A stretch of DNA of 64,000 nt from Arthrobacter pascens (GCF_030815585.1 NZ_JAUSWY010000001.1:310001-374000), one strand, 5' to 3'. Positions 15,567 to 24,375 are shown, numbered from the stretch's first letter. The notes: generated by a model from the sequence alone, not told the origin. A program made the numbers and translations.

Positions 15567-16925
15567 CTAGGCGCCGAGCACGGTCAGCGAGTCGTCAAGG
15601 GCACCCACGAGCCAGTCGATGTCCATGTGCTGGAATGCCAGCGGCGGACGCAGCTTCAGGACGTTACCGTGAGGGCCTGCCACGGACGTCAGCACCCCGC
15701 GCTCGCGCAGTTGTTCCAAGACAGCGAGTGCAAGCTCGCGGTCCGGTTCGCGGGTGCTGCGGTCTTTGACGAGCTCGAAACCGATAAACAGGCCCGCGCC
15801 ACGGACGTCGCCCACGGATTCGTGCGTGTCGGCCAGACCGGACAGAGCGGACAGCAGCGATGCCCCAACCACCCGGCTGTGCTCCTGCAGGCCCTCCGAA
15901 CGGATCGTGGACAGCACCGCCTGGGCCGCGGCCATGGACACCGGGTTGCCGCCGAAGGTGTTGAAGTAGGGGATTGTATCGCTGAATGCGGCCAGGACAT
16001 CGGCTTTAGCCACCAGCCCGGAGACCGGAATCCCGTTGCCCATCGGCTTGCCGAGGGTGACGACGTCGGGCACTATTCCGTGGCGCTGGAAACCCCAGAA
16101 CGCCTCGCCGGTGCGGCCAAAACCCGGCTGCACTTCGTCAGCGATGATGATGCCTCCCGCACGGTGAATGACCTCGGCTGCCTCGCTCAGGTATCCTGCC
16201 GGGCCCGGCAGCACGCCGTCCGAGGAGAATATCGAGTCGGCTATAAAGCCAGCGAAGTGAATGCCGTTGGCCTCCATGTCCGCGATCGCCGCACGTATCC
16301 GGTTGGCGAACCACCGCCCGAGTTCCGCGCCGCCCGGACCGGCCGCGCCACCAAGCCTGTAGGCATCCGGCGCCCCAACCAGGCGGGCTGTCGGCGAGAG
16401 CGGCTGCCCCGTCCCAAGCGCAGGGGACACTCCCGAGGTCAGCTCGGAAGTGCCGTGGTACGCCTCGGTGGTGGCTATGATGCCTTCGCCGCCGCTGTAG
16501 GCCTTGGCCACGCGGATGGCGAGGTCGTTCGCCTCGGATCCGGTGCACATGTACATTGCCTTGTCGAGCTCGGCCGGCATTGTGGCGAGGAGGTCGTCCG
16601 TGTAATCGAGGATGTTCTCGTGCAGGTACCGGGTATGCGTGTTCAGCTGCTGCATCTGCGCTGTCACGGCAGCAGTGACGGCCGGGTGGCAGTGTCCCAG
16701 GCTGGCCACATTGTTGTAGGCGTCAAGGTATTGCCGCCCCGATGCGTCCCAGAGGTACTGTCCTTCGCCACGCACCAGGTGCACAGGGTTGCGATAGAAG
16801 AGCCGGTATGAGGCGCCCAGCACCGTGTCGCGGCGCTCAGTCAGGCGACGCGTGCCGGGATCGAGATCTTCAGCGTCCTCTGATCGGAAGCTGTTGGTGT
16901 CCATGATGGTGGATCGTATGACCAT
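15567..16925 (-). CDS. Class-III PLP-dependent aminotransferase / phospho-lyase
   Basis: 452 aa from ATG 16925, preceded by AAGGA at 8 nt; other ATGs lie upstream and at 16904. Fold-type I class III features are NNVASLGHCHP, CTGSEANDLAIR, IIADEVQPGFGRTGEAFWGF and the PLP-binding Lys in TLGKPMGNG. The closest familiar group is the AGXT2-like family, which includes ethanolamine-phosphate phospho-lyase and 5-phosphohydroxylysine phospho-lyase. The divergent neighbour is an APH-fold kinase, the next gene is an ethanolamine-type permease, and no eutBC ammonia-lyase gene is seen. On that basis a phospho-lyase acting on a phosphorylated amino alcohol is more likely than a true transaminase. This functional choice is inference. 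Confidence 0.85.
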   Translation of the reverse strand: MVIRSTIMDTNSFRSEDAEDLDPGTRRLTERRDTVLGASYRLFYRNPVHLVRGEGQYLWDASGRQYLDAYNNVASLGHCHPAVTAAVTAQMQQLNTHTRYLHENILDYTDDLLATMPAELDKAMYMCTGSEANDLAIRVAKAYSGGEGIIATTEAYHGTSELTSGVSPALGTGQPLSPTARLVGAPDAYRLGGAAGPGGAELGRWFANRIRAAIADMEANGIHFAGFIADSIFSSDGVLPGPAGYLSEAAEVIHRAGGIIIADEVQPGFGRTGEAFWGFQRHGIVPDVVTLGKPMGNGIPVSGLVAKADVLAAFSDTIPYFNTFGGNPVSMAAAQAVLSTIRSEGLQEHSRVVGASLLSALSGLADTHESVGDVRGAGLFIGFELVKDRSTREPDRELALAVLEQLRERGVLTSVAGPHGNVLKLRPPLAFQHMDIDWLVGALDDSLTVLGA

Positions 16926-17202
16926 GGTGGGAGTCCTTGCTGTTCGGTGCATTCGAGTTCGTCCAGATGGGCCCAACCCTCGGATCAATTTCGGTACTTC
17001 AAGTATGTTCGGATGCCGCTGTCCACAATGGCCGGCACATTAAGTCGGCGTTACGAAAAGCCGCCGCTAATCGAACGGTTTGTTTCCGGGTCCCAGCTAT
17101 ATTTCGAGGCTGTAAATTCCTCGGGGTCGGCACGGTTTGGGCGGCTCCGCCGTGTCATACTCGCTATCGGAGCCCAGCCCTCCTCGCCTCCGAGGAGTTT
17201 CC

Positions 17203-18243
17203 ATGAGTGCACTGACAGACACTTCCCCACTCGCCGTGTTCAACGGCCTGCGACGTGGGGAACCAGCCCCGCCCTGGATCGCCGACGCCGTGACCTCTGC
17301 CTGGGGGTTAGAGCCTGCCAGAACGGTCATCACGCTGATCGCCGTATCGGAGAATGCCACCTTCCGCATAGAGGTCGACGGCGTTCCGGTCTCCGTTCTG
17401 CGTGTGCACCGCCCCGGCCATGTGGGGGATGCCCGCCATATCGCCGGCGAACTCACTTGGGTCCGTCGGCTGGCCGAAGAAGCGGAGGTGCGCGTCCCCG
17501 ACGTCGTGCCCACTGCTTATGGTGAGCTGCTGCAGACTTTCACCGATCCGGGCGGGTCCGTCTGGTACTGCGTAGCCTTCGCCTTCGTGGCCGGCGACAT
17601 CCTTGAGGACTTTGCCGATCCTCGGCCCTACTACGCCGAGATCGGTGCCACGACGGCACGGCTTCACCGGCAGGTGCAGAGCTGGCAGTTGCCCGACGAC
17701 TTCACCCGCTTCTCCTGGCAGCTGGCCGACATGCTCGGTGAGACCAGCAGATGGGGGGACTGGCGCGGGGCGGACCTCACCCCCAAGCAGACCGCCGTGC
17801 TGGAACGCGCCGAACGCGCCGCGATCGGCGCGCTGGAAGGCCTTCCAGCATCGGGCGACGGCTGGGGCCTGGTCCACGCCGACCTGCGGCCCTCCAACAT
17901 CATGATCGACGCCGGTGCCCTCACTGTCATCGACTTCGACGACTGCGGATTCTCGTGGCTGCTCTACGATTTCGCTTCCGCGCTTTCCTTCATCGAACAC
18001 GAGCCTTACGCGCCGGACATCGCCAAGAGCTGGGTGGCCGGTTACCGCACGGTCCGCCCGCTCACCGGCGCCGACCTCGTCCACGCCGCCGCGCTCAGTA
18101 TGATCCGCCGCCTGACCATGCTCGGCTGGACCACCACCCACCGCGCCGATGCACTGCCCGCCGAGCTTTGGGATGCACAGGTTCCTGGGACCGTGGCCGT
18201 CGCCGAACGGTACCTTGCCTCTCCTACCTGGCTCTTCGACTGA
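17203..18243 (+). CDS. APH-fold small-molecule kinase (amino-alcohol or hydroxylysine kinase candidate)
   Basis: 346 aa from ATG 17203 with GAGGAG five bases upstream. The aminoglycoside phosphotransferase fold is shown by the Brenner-type catalytic loop HADLRPSNIMID and the metal-binding Asp in TVIDFDDCG. The N-lobe contains ENATFRIEVDGVPVSVLRVHR. The family includes choline/ethanolamine kinase, homoserine kinase II and 5-hydroxylysine kinase. It faces a class-III phospho-lyase-like enzyme and precedes an ethanolamine-type permease, so it probably phosphorylates the imported amino alcohol. An aminoglycoside-resistance role is unlikely in this setting. Confidence 0.88.
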   Translation: MSALTDTSPLAVFNGLRRGEPAPPWIADAVTSAWGLEPARTVITLIAVSENATFRIEVDGVPVSVLRVHRPGHVGDARHIAGELTWVRRLAEEAEVRVPDVVPTAYGELLQTFTDPGGSVWYCVAFAFVAGDILEDFADPRPYYAEIGATTARLHRQVQSWQLPDDFTRFSWQLADMLGETSRWGDWRGADLTPKQTAVLERAERAAIGALEGLPASGDGWGLVHADLRPSNIMIDAGALTVIDFDDCGFSWLLYDFASALSFIEHEPYAPDIAKSWVAGYRTVRPLTGADLVHAAALSMIRRLTMLGWTTTHRADALPAELWDAQVPGTVAVAERYLASPTWLFD

Positions 18244-18268
18244 ACTCTGGCAACAACTGAACTCTGGC
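18240..18268. repeat. Short tandem duplication spanning the kinase stop codon
   Basis: CTGAACTCTGGC occurs at 18240-18251 and 18257-18268 (17-bp period). The first copy contains the TGA stop. It is similar in nature to the duplication at 218-249. Confidence 0.85.
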
Positions 18269-18362
18269 TAAACGACCGAGAAATAGCTCTTTCGTGCGCA
18301 GTGGTTCATCAACCGCCCCGTTAACGCTCCACCTTCCACCCCAACAGACCCTGGAGATTCCC

Positions 18363-19796
18363 ATGACTGATACTCTTCCGACCGCCGAACAGCGCGCCGT
18401 CGATAAGGCCTACTTTGAACAACGGACCCTGAAGCGGGGTGCCGCTGGCTGGCTTCTGCTCGCAGGCCTTGGCATCTCCTACGTGATATCCGGCGATTTC
18501 TCCGGCTGGAACTTTGGCCTCGAAGCCGGCGGCTGGGGCGGCCTCCTGATCGCCTTTGTGCTGATGGGCGTCATGTACGCCTGCATGGTCTTCGGACTCG
18601 CCGAAATGTCCTCCGCGCTGCCGGTTGCAGGCGCCGGCTACGGCTTTGCCCGCCGCGCCCTGGGACGCCTGGGCGGTTTTGCCACCGGACTCGCGATTCT
18701 GATCGAATATTCAATGGCACCGGCCGCGATCGCCGTCTTCATCGGCGGTTATGTGGAAAGCCTCGGTCTCTTTGGCATCACCGACGGTTGGCCGGTGTAC
18801 CTCGTCTGCTTCGCCTTATTCATCGGAATTCACCTGATCGGTGTGGGCGAGGCCCTGAAAGCCATGTTCGCCATCACGGGCCTAGCGGTGGTGGCGCTCA
18901 TCGCCTTCGTCGTCGGGATGGTGCCGCACTTCGAAATCACGAACCTGTTCGATATTCCGGTGAGCAATGCAGCCGGTGCGAGCTCCTTCCTGCCGAACGG
19001 CGTTGGCGGCATCGTCGGGGCACTGGTCTTCGCCATCTGGTTCTTCCTGGCCGTGGAAGGGGTTCCGCTGGCGGCCGAGGAGGCTGAAAATCCGCAGCGC
19101 GATATGCCCCGCGCCATCATCGTTGCAATGTCGGTCCTCGTGGTCACCGCCCTGGCCGTTCTGGTGCTTGCCCCCGGCGGCGCGGGCAGCGACTTGATGA
19201 GTACCTCGGCCAGCCCGCTGCCAGACGCGCTGCGCGCCGTCGGAAACGAAGACCTCGCCGTCTTCGTCAACTACGCCGGACTTGCCGGGCTGGTCGCAAG
19301 CTTCTTCTCGATCGTCTACGCCTACTCCCGCCAGCTCTTCGCGCTGTCCCGTGCCGGCTACCTGCCCATTTGGCTCAGCCGGACCAACTCCCGGAAGACC
19401 CCCACCTGGGCGCTGATCGTCCCGGGCGTCATCGGCTTCATCCTCGCTGCCGCTGTGCGCGACGGCGACAAGCTCATCAACATCGCTGTTTTTGGGGCCG
19501 CCGTGTCGTACGTGTTGCTCAACCTCTCACACATCCTGCTGCGGAAGCGCGAACCGGCACTGCACCGCCCGTACCGGACACCAGGCGGCGTGGTGACTAC
19601 CGGCGTCGGACTGGTCCTGGCGGTCGTCGCGGTGGTGGCCACCTTCTTCGTCGATATCCAGGCCGCCGCCATCACTGCCGGCATCTTCGGCGTCGGGCTC
19701 CTCTATTTCGCCTTCCACAGCCGCCACCGTCTGGTGGCGGGGGCGCCGGAAGAGGAATTCGCCCGCATCCGGGAATCGGAGGCCGAGTTGCGCTGA
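18363..19796 (+). CDS. eat: Ethanolamine permease family APC transporter
   Basis: 477 aa from ATG 18363, with CTGGAG upstream. APC-superfamily transporter of the ethanolamine permease (EAT) subgroup: LGISYVISGDFSGWNFGL near residue 40 is the group's signature. It is followed by AEMSSALPVAGAGYGFARRA and WFFLAVEGVPLAAEEAENP. About twelve hydrophobic helices place it in the cytoplasmic membrane, and it probably runs as an amine/proton symporter. Directly downstream of the APH-fold kinase, it would bring in the substrate for the kinase/phospho-lyase pair. It ends before stem-loop copy 4. Confidence 0.88.
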   Translation: MTDTLPTAEQRAVDKAYFEQRTLKRGAAGWLLLAGLGISYVISGDFSGWNFGLEAGGWGGLLIAFVLMGVMYACMVFGLAEMSSALPVAGAGYGFARRALGRLGGFATGLAILIEYSMAPAAIAVFIGGYVESLGLFGITDGWPVYLVCFALFIGIHLIGVGEALKAMFAITGLAVVALIAFVVGMVPHFEITNLFDIPVSNAAGASSFLPNGVGGIVGALVFAIWFFLAVEGVPLAAEEAENPQRDMPRAIIVAMSVLVVTALAVLVLAPGGAGSDLMSTSASPLPDALRAVGNEDLAVFVNYAGLAGLVASFFSIVYAYSRQLFALSRAGYLPIWLSRTNSRKTPTWALIVPGVIGFILAAAVRDGDKLINIAVFGAAVSYVLLNLSHILLRKREPALHRPYRTPGGVVTTGVGLVLAVVAVVATFFVDIQAAAITAGIFGVGLLYFAFHSRHRLVAGAPEEEFARIRESEAELR

Positions 19797-19871
19797 CGAG
19801 CGTAGGAGGGGGTCTCCAGGACTTTCCTATCCGGCGCCCCAAGGGCACCCACTTCAACGGGCCTAAACGTA

Positions 19872-19906
19872 AGCGGACGACGGCGGAGGTCCCGCCGTCG
19901 TCCGCT
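19872..19906. terminator. Palindromic stem-loop terminator, copy 4 of 12
   Basis: AGCGGACGACGGCGG pairs with CCGCCGTCGTCCGCT across AGGTC (15 pairs). One G of the usual core is missing. It lies between convergent ends at 19796 and 19915. Confidence 0.8.
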
Positions 19907-19914
19907 GGCTGTTC

Positions 19915-20403
19915 TTAGATAACTACTCCGCCGGAGCGTTCCGGGAGGAGCTGGATGAGCGCGTCGAGGATAGGCACTTGGCCCTTCACCAGCTTGGTGC
20001 GTGCTTCGGACTCTCCGATCCATCTCGCGTCATCGATCTCGGGGAAGTCCCCGATGGTGCCGGATCCCTTAGGCCATTCGAGGGGGAACGTGTTGCTCAC
20101 GATCTGTTCCGGCCGGAAGTCTGCCTCTGCTGCGAAGACCGTGATGATTTTGCCTGACGGCTGCCGAAAAGTTCCCAAGTGGTTGTAGTCACCGGGCGGT
20201 GCGGCCGTACCGATTTCCTCGGCGAATTCACGCCGGGCGGCCACCAGCGGATCCTCGTCCTCAAGGTATTCACCCTTGGGGATGGACCAGGCGCGGGCAT
20301 CCTTGCGGGCCCAAAAAGGCCCGCCCATATGGGCTATCCATACCTCCAGCTGCCCGCCTGCGCTCCGCCGGTACAGCAGGATGCCTGCGCTGCGAACGGT
20401 GAT
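19915..20403 (-). CDS. NUDIX hydrolase, apparently with a non-standard start codon
   Basis: 162 aa if translation begins at ATC 20403. NUDIX box GEYLEDEDPLVAARREFAEE plus IG fits the family consensus, and the first strand RSAGILLYRRS with WIAHMGGPFWARKD matches the MutT-like/diadenosine-polyphosphate type. It would hydrolyse a nucleoside diphosphate linked to another group. Between the upstream gene's TAG (20429-20431) and the first beta-strand there is no ATG, GTG or TTG in frame. A strong GGGAGGA sits 4 nt before ATC. The nearest canonical start (TTG 20493) lies inside the upstream gene without a ribosome site. Confidence 0.8.
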   Translation of the reverse strand: MTVRSAGILLYRRSAGGQLEVWIAHMGGPFWARKDARAWSIPKGEYLEDEDPLVAARREFAEEIGTAAPPGDYNHLGTFRQPSGKIITVFAAEADFRPEQIVSNTFPLEWPKGSGTIGDFPEIDDARWIGESEARTKLVKGQVPILDALIQLLPERSGGVVI

Positions 20404-20428
20404 GTGTCCTCCCGAAGTTTGACTGACG

Positions 20429-21274
20429 CTAATAGAGGAAGATGTCCAGCCACTCGCGGTTGTGTGCGTGGAGCAGGACCAGGAACAGGACAAAGTCGAA
20501 CAGCAGGTGGACGGTCACGATGTATGACAGGGATTTTGTCACCGTGAACAGCTTCGCCTGGAGCAGCGCAAAAGGAAAGATGAAAAACGGTGCCCAGGCG
20601 TGGAATCCCAGTTCCCACAGGAATGACGTGAAAAGCACAGCCTGCAGCAGGTTGGCCTGCCAGTCCGGAAGGTGACGGCGCAGGAGGGTAAATGCAGTGC
20701 AGATGAAGAACAGTTCGTCCCAGATGCCCAGGACGTTTGTCCCCAGGAAAAGGCGGCCGATGCCCTCGGGATCGCTGACGGCGGGCCAGTTGGTGTAGAC
20801 GCCGGACCGGACCATATAGACCGGCAGCACCGCGTATCCGAGCACCAGGACTGCGGGCAGGTACCACTTCTCACCCCGGGTCCAGGCCTGGCCGGTCCTG
20901 ACCGGGAACCTGATGGAATGTTCCCTGGTGACGAACCTCGAGACGGCATACGGGATCCCGACGGCCAAAATCATGGCCGTGCCCATGACAAGCATGTGCT
21001 CCGTGCTGATGTCCGTGGTGATGGGAACAGCGCTCATGGCGGTCAGACCCACGGCGATCAGGGCCAGGTCCGTGAAGAGCCGGCGGCCGATGAGCCCCGC
21101 GATGCCCAGGGCCGCTGCCAGCAGGATGAACCCGGTGAGCCGGTCTTCACGTACGAACAGGATGAAGCCCGACGCCGACACCAACGTTGCCGGGATTATG
21201 CTCAGCGACGCGCCGGCCGGCGGCGTGACTCCGCCTGCCTGGATCTCGGACTTCGCCTCGGATAGTTGCCTCAT
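20429..21274 (-). CDS. CPBP family intramembrane protein (CAAX protease-like)
   Basis: 281 aa from ATG 21274, with GAGG five bases upstream. A hydrophobic multi-helix protein whose C-terminal third resembles the CPBP/Abi domain: WDELFFICTAFTLLRRHLPDW, FTSFLWELGFHAW and a last helix HLLFDFVLFLVLLHAHN with the His..Asp pair. The first catalytic motif is DE rather than the usual EE, so protease activity is uncertain. The first half holds six or so membrane segments. It is followed 26 bp later by the NUDIX gene on the same strand. Confidence 0.7.
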   Translation of the reverse strand: MRQLSEAKSEIQAGGVTPPAGASLSIIPATLVSASGFILFVREDRLTGFILLAAALGIAGLIGRRLFTDLALIAVGLTAMSAVPITTDISTEHMLVMGTAMILAVGIPYAVSRFVTREHSIRFPVRTGQAWTRGEKWYLPAVLVLGYAVLPVYMVRSGVYTNWPAVSDPEGIGRLFLGTNVLGIWDELFFICTAFTLLRRHLPDWQANLLQAVLFTSFLWELGFHAWAPFFIFPFALLQAKLFTVTKSLSYIVTVHLLFDFVLFLVLLHAHNREWLDIFLY

Positions 21275-21401
21275 GCTGACCTCAGCTGCTTCAACGCGGG
21301 GTGGCATTTCTCGATGACTGCCACCAAGTTTACTTGTTGGGTGGGCATCCGGAAATGGGCGGGCGCCCTGGCTCTGCCGGTAGGGGAGCTACGTCAGACG
21401 C

Positions 21402-21439
21402 AAGCGGACGACGGCGGGAGGTCCCGCCGTCGTCCGCTT
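21402..21439. terminator. Palindromic stem-loop terminator, copy 5 of 12
   Basis: AAGCGGACGACGGCGGGA pairs perfectly with its complement across GG (18 pairs). It lies 22 bp past the minus-strand stop of the MHS gene at 21461, ending the ribose-like operon. Confidence 0.85.
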
Positions 21440-21460
21440 TCAGTTCAGGACGTGTGGTGT

Positions 21461-22828
21461 TTAGCGGACAGCTGACGCAGCGGGCTCCCCCTCGGTGGCG
21501 AGGACTGGCTTACCGGCGATGATGGCGTCCACCTCTGCCTTTTGCTTGGGGCCCCAGGTTTCGCGGGTGTTCAGTACGCCGACGAAGCCGATGACGCCCA
21601 CCAGGACGTAGAGCGAGGCTCCGCCTGCCCAGCCGAAGACAGAGGCCAGGAGAACTGCCAGGAAGGGGGCAAAACCTGAAATGGAGGCTGCGACCTGGTA
21701 ACCGATGGATGCACCGGAGGTCCTGGTGTTGGTGCGGAAGAGCTCGGCGAACCAGGCGCCCTGGGTTCCGGTGAACGTGGCGTGGATGATCCCGATGCCG
21801 ATGACGAACGCGAGAACGATCAGGAACGGGTTTCCCGTGTTGCTGAGCAGGAACATGGGGAAGCCGAATGCGATAACGGCCAGCGTCCCGGCGAGGTAAA
21901 GCTTCCGCCGGCCGATGCGGTCGGTGAGGGCGCCGGCGATCATGGTGACGGGGATGGCGATGAGGCTGGCGACCACAATGCCGGTGAGTCCGATGGCCCT
22001 GTCATCGGGGTTGTTCTTGGTGATGTAGGACAGGAGATACGTGGCCGTGACGTAGTACGCGCAGCTTTCGACGATGCGCAGGGAAATCACGCGCAGGATG
22101 TTCTGCCAGTCGGTGCGGATGACTGTGGTCAGGGGGTTCTTGACGATGGCGCCGGTGGCCTTGGTGTGTTCGAATTCGGGTGATTCTTCGAGCTTCATCC
22201 GGACCACCAGCCCCACGACAATGAGGATGGCGCTGGCGAGGAACGGCAGGCGCCATGCCCAGTCGGTCTGCAGGGAAGCGGAGAGCAGGAACGCGGCGTT
22301 GGCGAGGGTGATGCCGAGTGGGTTTCCTGCCTGGGGGATGGCCGCGAAACGGCCGCGCTTCCGCCAGGGTGCGTGCTCGAAGGTCATCATCACGGCGCCG
22401 CCCCATTCCGCACCGAAGGCGAGGCCCTGGATCATCCGGATAATGACGAGCAGGATGGGGGCGATGATTCCCACCTGCGCGTAGGTGGGGAGGCAGCCGA
22501 TCAGGACCGTGGCGATTCCCATAGTGAGCAGGGCGCCCACCAGCACCGGTTTGCGGCCGTATTTGTCACCGAGATAGCCCCCGATGGCTCCGCCGATGGG
22601 GCGCATAAGGAACCCCACCGCCAGCGTGGCGAAGGCCAGCAGGGTCCCCACCACCGGATCGGTGTTCGGGAAGAACACTTTTCCGAAGTAGAGGGCGGCG
22701 GCTGTGCCGTATGCCACGAAGTCGTAGTTTTCAACGCATGTTCCGGCAGCTGAGGCCATCGCGGTCTTGATTTTTCCCGGTGATCCGTGGGCGGCCTGGC
22801 GCTGCCGTTCGGTGGTTTCCATCGTCAT
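21461..22828 (-). CDS. MHS family MFS transporter of the ribokinase cluster
   Basis: 455 aa, with AAGGAG nine bases before ATG 22828. Metabolite:H+ symporter features: CVENYDFVAYGTAAALYFGKVFFP in helix 1, RPIGGAIGGYLGDKYGRKP and GLAFGAEWGGAVMM, with a second half of six helices. It is the last gene of an operon with LacI, ribokinase and RpiB, so it probably imports a pentose or related polyol. That would be unusual, since known MHS substrates are mostly carboxylates and betaines. Confidence 0.88.
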   Translation of the reverse strand: MTMETTERQRQAAHGSPGKIKTAMASAAGTCVENYDFVAYGTAAALYFGKVFFPNTDPVVGTLLAFATLAVGFLMRPIGGAIGGYLGDKYGRKPVLVGALLTMGIATVLIGCLPTYAQVGIIAPILLVIIRMIQGLAFGAEWGGAVMMTFEHAPWRKRGRFAAIPQAGNPLGITLANAAFLLSASLQTDWAWRLPFLASAILIVVGLVVRMKLEESPEFEHTKATGAIVKNPLTTVIRTDWQNILRVISLRIVESCAYYVTATYLLSYITKNNPDDRAIGLTGIVVASLIAIPVTMIAGALTDRIGRRKLYLAGTLAVIAFGFPMFLLSNTGNPFLIVLAFVIGIGIIHATFTGTQGAWFAELFRTNTRTSGASIGYQVAASISGFAPFLAVLLASVFGWAGGASLYVLVGVIGFVGVLNTRETWGPKQKAEVDAIIAGKPVLATEGEPAASAVR

Positions 22829-22898
22829 GTTCTATATCTCCTTTGATATTGGTGGATGGCCTTGGGCTGGCGCCTGGGACCTGGTGTTGATCAGTGGT

Positions 22899-23369
22899 TC
22901 AGAGCTCGCCGGCGAGTTCGCGGGCTCCTTCCAGCTCCATGTCGCGCAGCTTTTGGACCCGGCGGATGGTGTCTTCGTCGTTGTCGAATTTCGCGTCCAG
23001 GAAGGATTCGAGGACTTCCCTGACCGTGGCCCGGCCGACCAGCCAGGCGCCCATGGCAAGGACGTTCGCGTCGTCGTGTTCCACGCTCTGGTGGGCGGAG
23101 TACACGTCATGGCCCAGGGCGCAGCGGATGCCTGGGATCTTGTTGGCAGCCATGACGGCCCCAACGCCCGTGCCGCAGACCAGCACAGCACGGTGGGCCT
23201 GACCGGACTTGACCAGCCCGCAGGTAGCCCGTGTGACGTCGGGGAAGTCAACGGGCGCCTCGCTTGGCGCGCCAGTGTCTATGACCTCGTGTCCAAGTTC
23301 CTCCAAGACATTTCTGACGAATTCCTTGAGGGGGAAGCCGGCGTGATCGTTGCCGAGTGCGATTTTCAA
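22899..23369 (-). CDS. rpiB: Ribose-5-phosphate isomerase B / LacAB family sugar-phosphate isomerase
   Basis: 156 aa from a TTG start with AAGGAG five bases upstream. RpiB family: MKIALGNDHAGFPLKE at the N-terminus, the active-site VLVCGTGVGAVMAANKIPG segment with its Cys, and NVLAMGAWLVG. It interconverts ribose-5-phosphate and ribulose-5-phosphate, or a related aldose/ketose pair. The ribokinase gene lies 9 bp upstream, suggesting that the kinase product is the substrate. The TTG start may keep its level low relative to neighbours. Confidence 0.9.
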   Translation of the reverse strand: MKIALGNDHAGFPLKEFVRNVLEELGHEVIDTGAPSEAPVDFPDVTRATCGLVKSGQAHRAVLVCGTGVGAVMAANKIPGIRCALGHDVYSAHQSVEHDDANVLAMGAWLVGRATVREVLESFLDAKFDNDEDTIRRVQKLRDMELEGARELAGEL

Positions 23370-23378
23370 TGGGTCTCC

Positions 23379-24317
23379 TTAGGACGGGATGACGGAGCCG
23401 GGATTTGCGAGGGACGGATCAACCTCATGGAGCCATGGAATCGATTCCATCGCTCCGCTGCGGGTGACGGCCAGGGCCGAGGCGCGGGAGGCCAATGTCA
23501 TGGCGCCTGCCAGATCGGCGGGATGGGCGAGGAGGCAGGCGGCGAGGTAGCCGATGAAGGTGTCGCCGGCGCCGGTGGTGTCCGTTGCGTCAACGGCCGG
23601 GGCGGGAACGTGCACAAGGGCGTCATCAAGGATGGTGTAGGCGCCTTCATCGCCGGCCGTGCAGACAATCCGCGGCCCAAGAAGTTCCGGCAGGGTCCGA
23701 ACCAGGTCGCGGTGGTCAGCGGGTGGGATCCCGGTGAGTCCGGCGAGGATCTGGATTTCGTGTTCGTTGACCACCAGCAGGTCCACGTCGTCGAAGAGAC
23801 CGCCGATGCCTGCCGGCGCCGGTGCCGCGTTGAGTACCACCAGTGCGCCGCGCACCTTCGCCTGGCGGGCCGCGTGGCGTACCAGACCGGACGGTATCTC
23901 CAGCTGGAGCGTCAGGACGTCACCGCTTCGGACGTTGGAGAGGAAGGTGTCGATGTCCTCTTCGGTGAGCCTCGAGTTTGCCCCTGGGCTCACGATGATC
24001 AGATTTTCGCCGTCGTCGTCCACGGCGATGATGGCTGTCCCGGTGGGCGTTGCCTCAATGACGGGGACCTGGCTGCAGTCCACGCCTGCTTGGGTGAGGA
24101 TCTCAAGGATCCGCCGGCCATGTGCGTCGTCTCCCACTGCTCCCATGAATTCGACGGCCGCGCCGGCCCTTGCTGCCGCCACCGCCTGGTTTGCGCCCTT
24201 TCCCCCGGGGCTGAACGTGGCGTCCGTGCCGCTGACAGTTTCCCCCGACCGGGGCAGGGAGCGGACGCGGACGTTCTGGTCGATATTGAGGCTTCCGACC
24301 ACAAAAACCGTGTTCAT
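23379..24317 (-). CDS. rbsK: Ribokinase (PfkB family)
   Basis: 312 aa from ATG 24317 with AGGAG upstream. PfkB sugar kinase: VVGSLNIDQNVRVRSLPRSGET, FSPGGKGANQAVAAARAGA and the C-terminal signature DATDTTGAGDTFIGYLAACL with the catalytic Asp. Phosphorylates ribose or a similar sugar using ATP, in the cytoplasm. Position after lacI and before rpiB and the MHS importer fits a pentose pathway. Near its 3' end the codons for AMESIP contain a perfect LacI-type operator (23435-23450). Confidence 0.9.
   Translation of the reverse strand: MNTVFVVGSLNIDQNVRVRSLPRSGETVSGTDATFSPGGKGANQAVAAARAGAAVEFMGAVGDDAHGRRILEILTQAGVDCSQVPVIEATPTGTAIIAVDDDGENLIIVSPGANSRLTEEDIDTFLSNVRSGDVLTLQLEIPSGLVRHAARQAKVRGALVVLNAAPAPAGIGGLFDDVDLLVVNEHEIQILAGLTGIPPADHRDLVRTLPELLGPRIVCTAGDEGAYTILDDALVHVPAPAVDATDTTGAGDTFIGYLAACLLAHPADLAGAMTLASRASALAVTRSGAMESIPWLHEVDPSLANPGSVIPS
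23435..23450. promoter_or_regulatory. Perfect LacI-type operator inside the ribokinase gene
   Basis: ATGGAATCGATTCCAT is a perfect 16-bp palindrome whose 14-bp core TGGAATCGATTCCA has the same half-site as the promoter operators at 25423-25450. It lies about 2 kb downstream of the promoter, in coding sequence. Confidence 0.5.
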
Positions 24318-24375
24318 TGGACCTGCTCCTTCATTGGCGTTGAGGCTGGCCCGCAGCGCCGTGCTCCGGGGTTGG

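Noticed and set aside
15282..16811. Long + strand frame across the class-III PLP gene
   Set aside because: Shadow frame; low-complexity composition and no start signal.
17203..18243. APH-fold gene as an aminoglycoside-resistance gene
   Set aside because: The catalytic loop is shared by all APH-fold kinases, and the permease/PLP-enzyme context points to catabolism.
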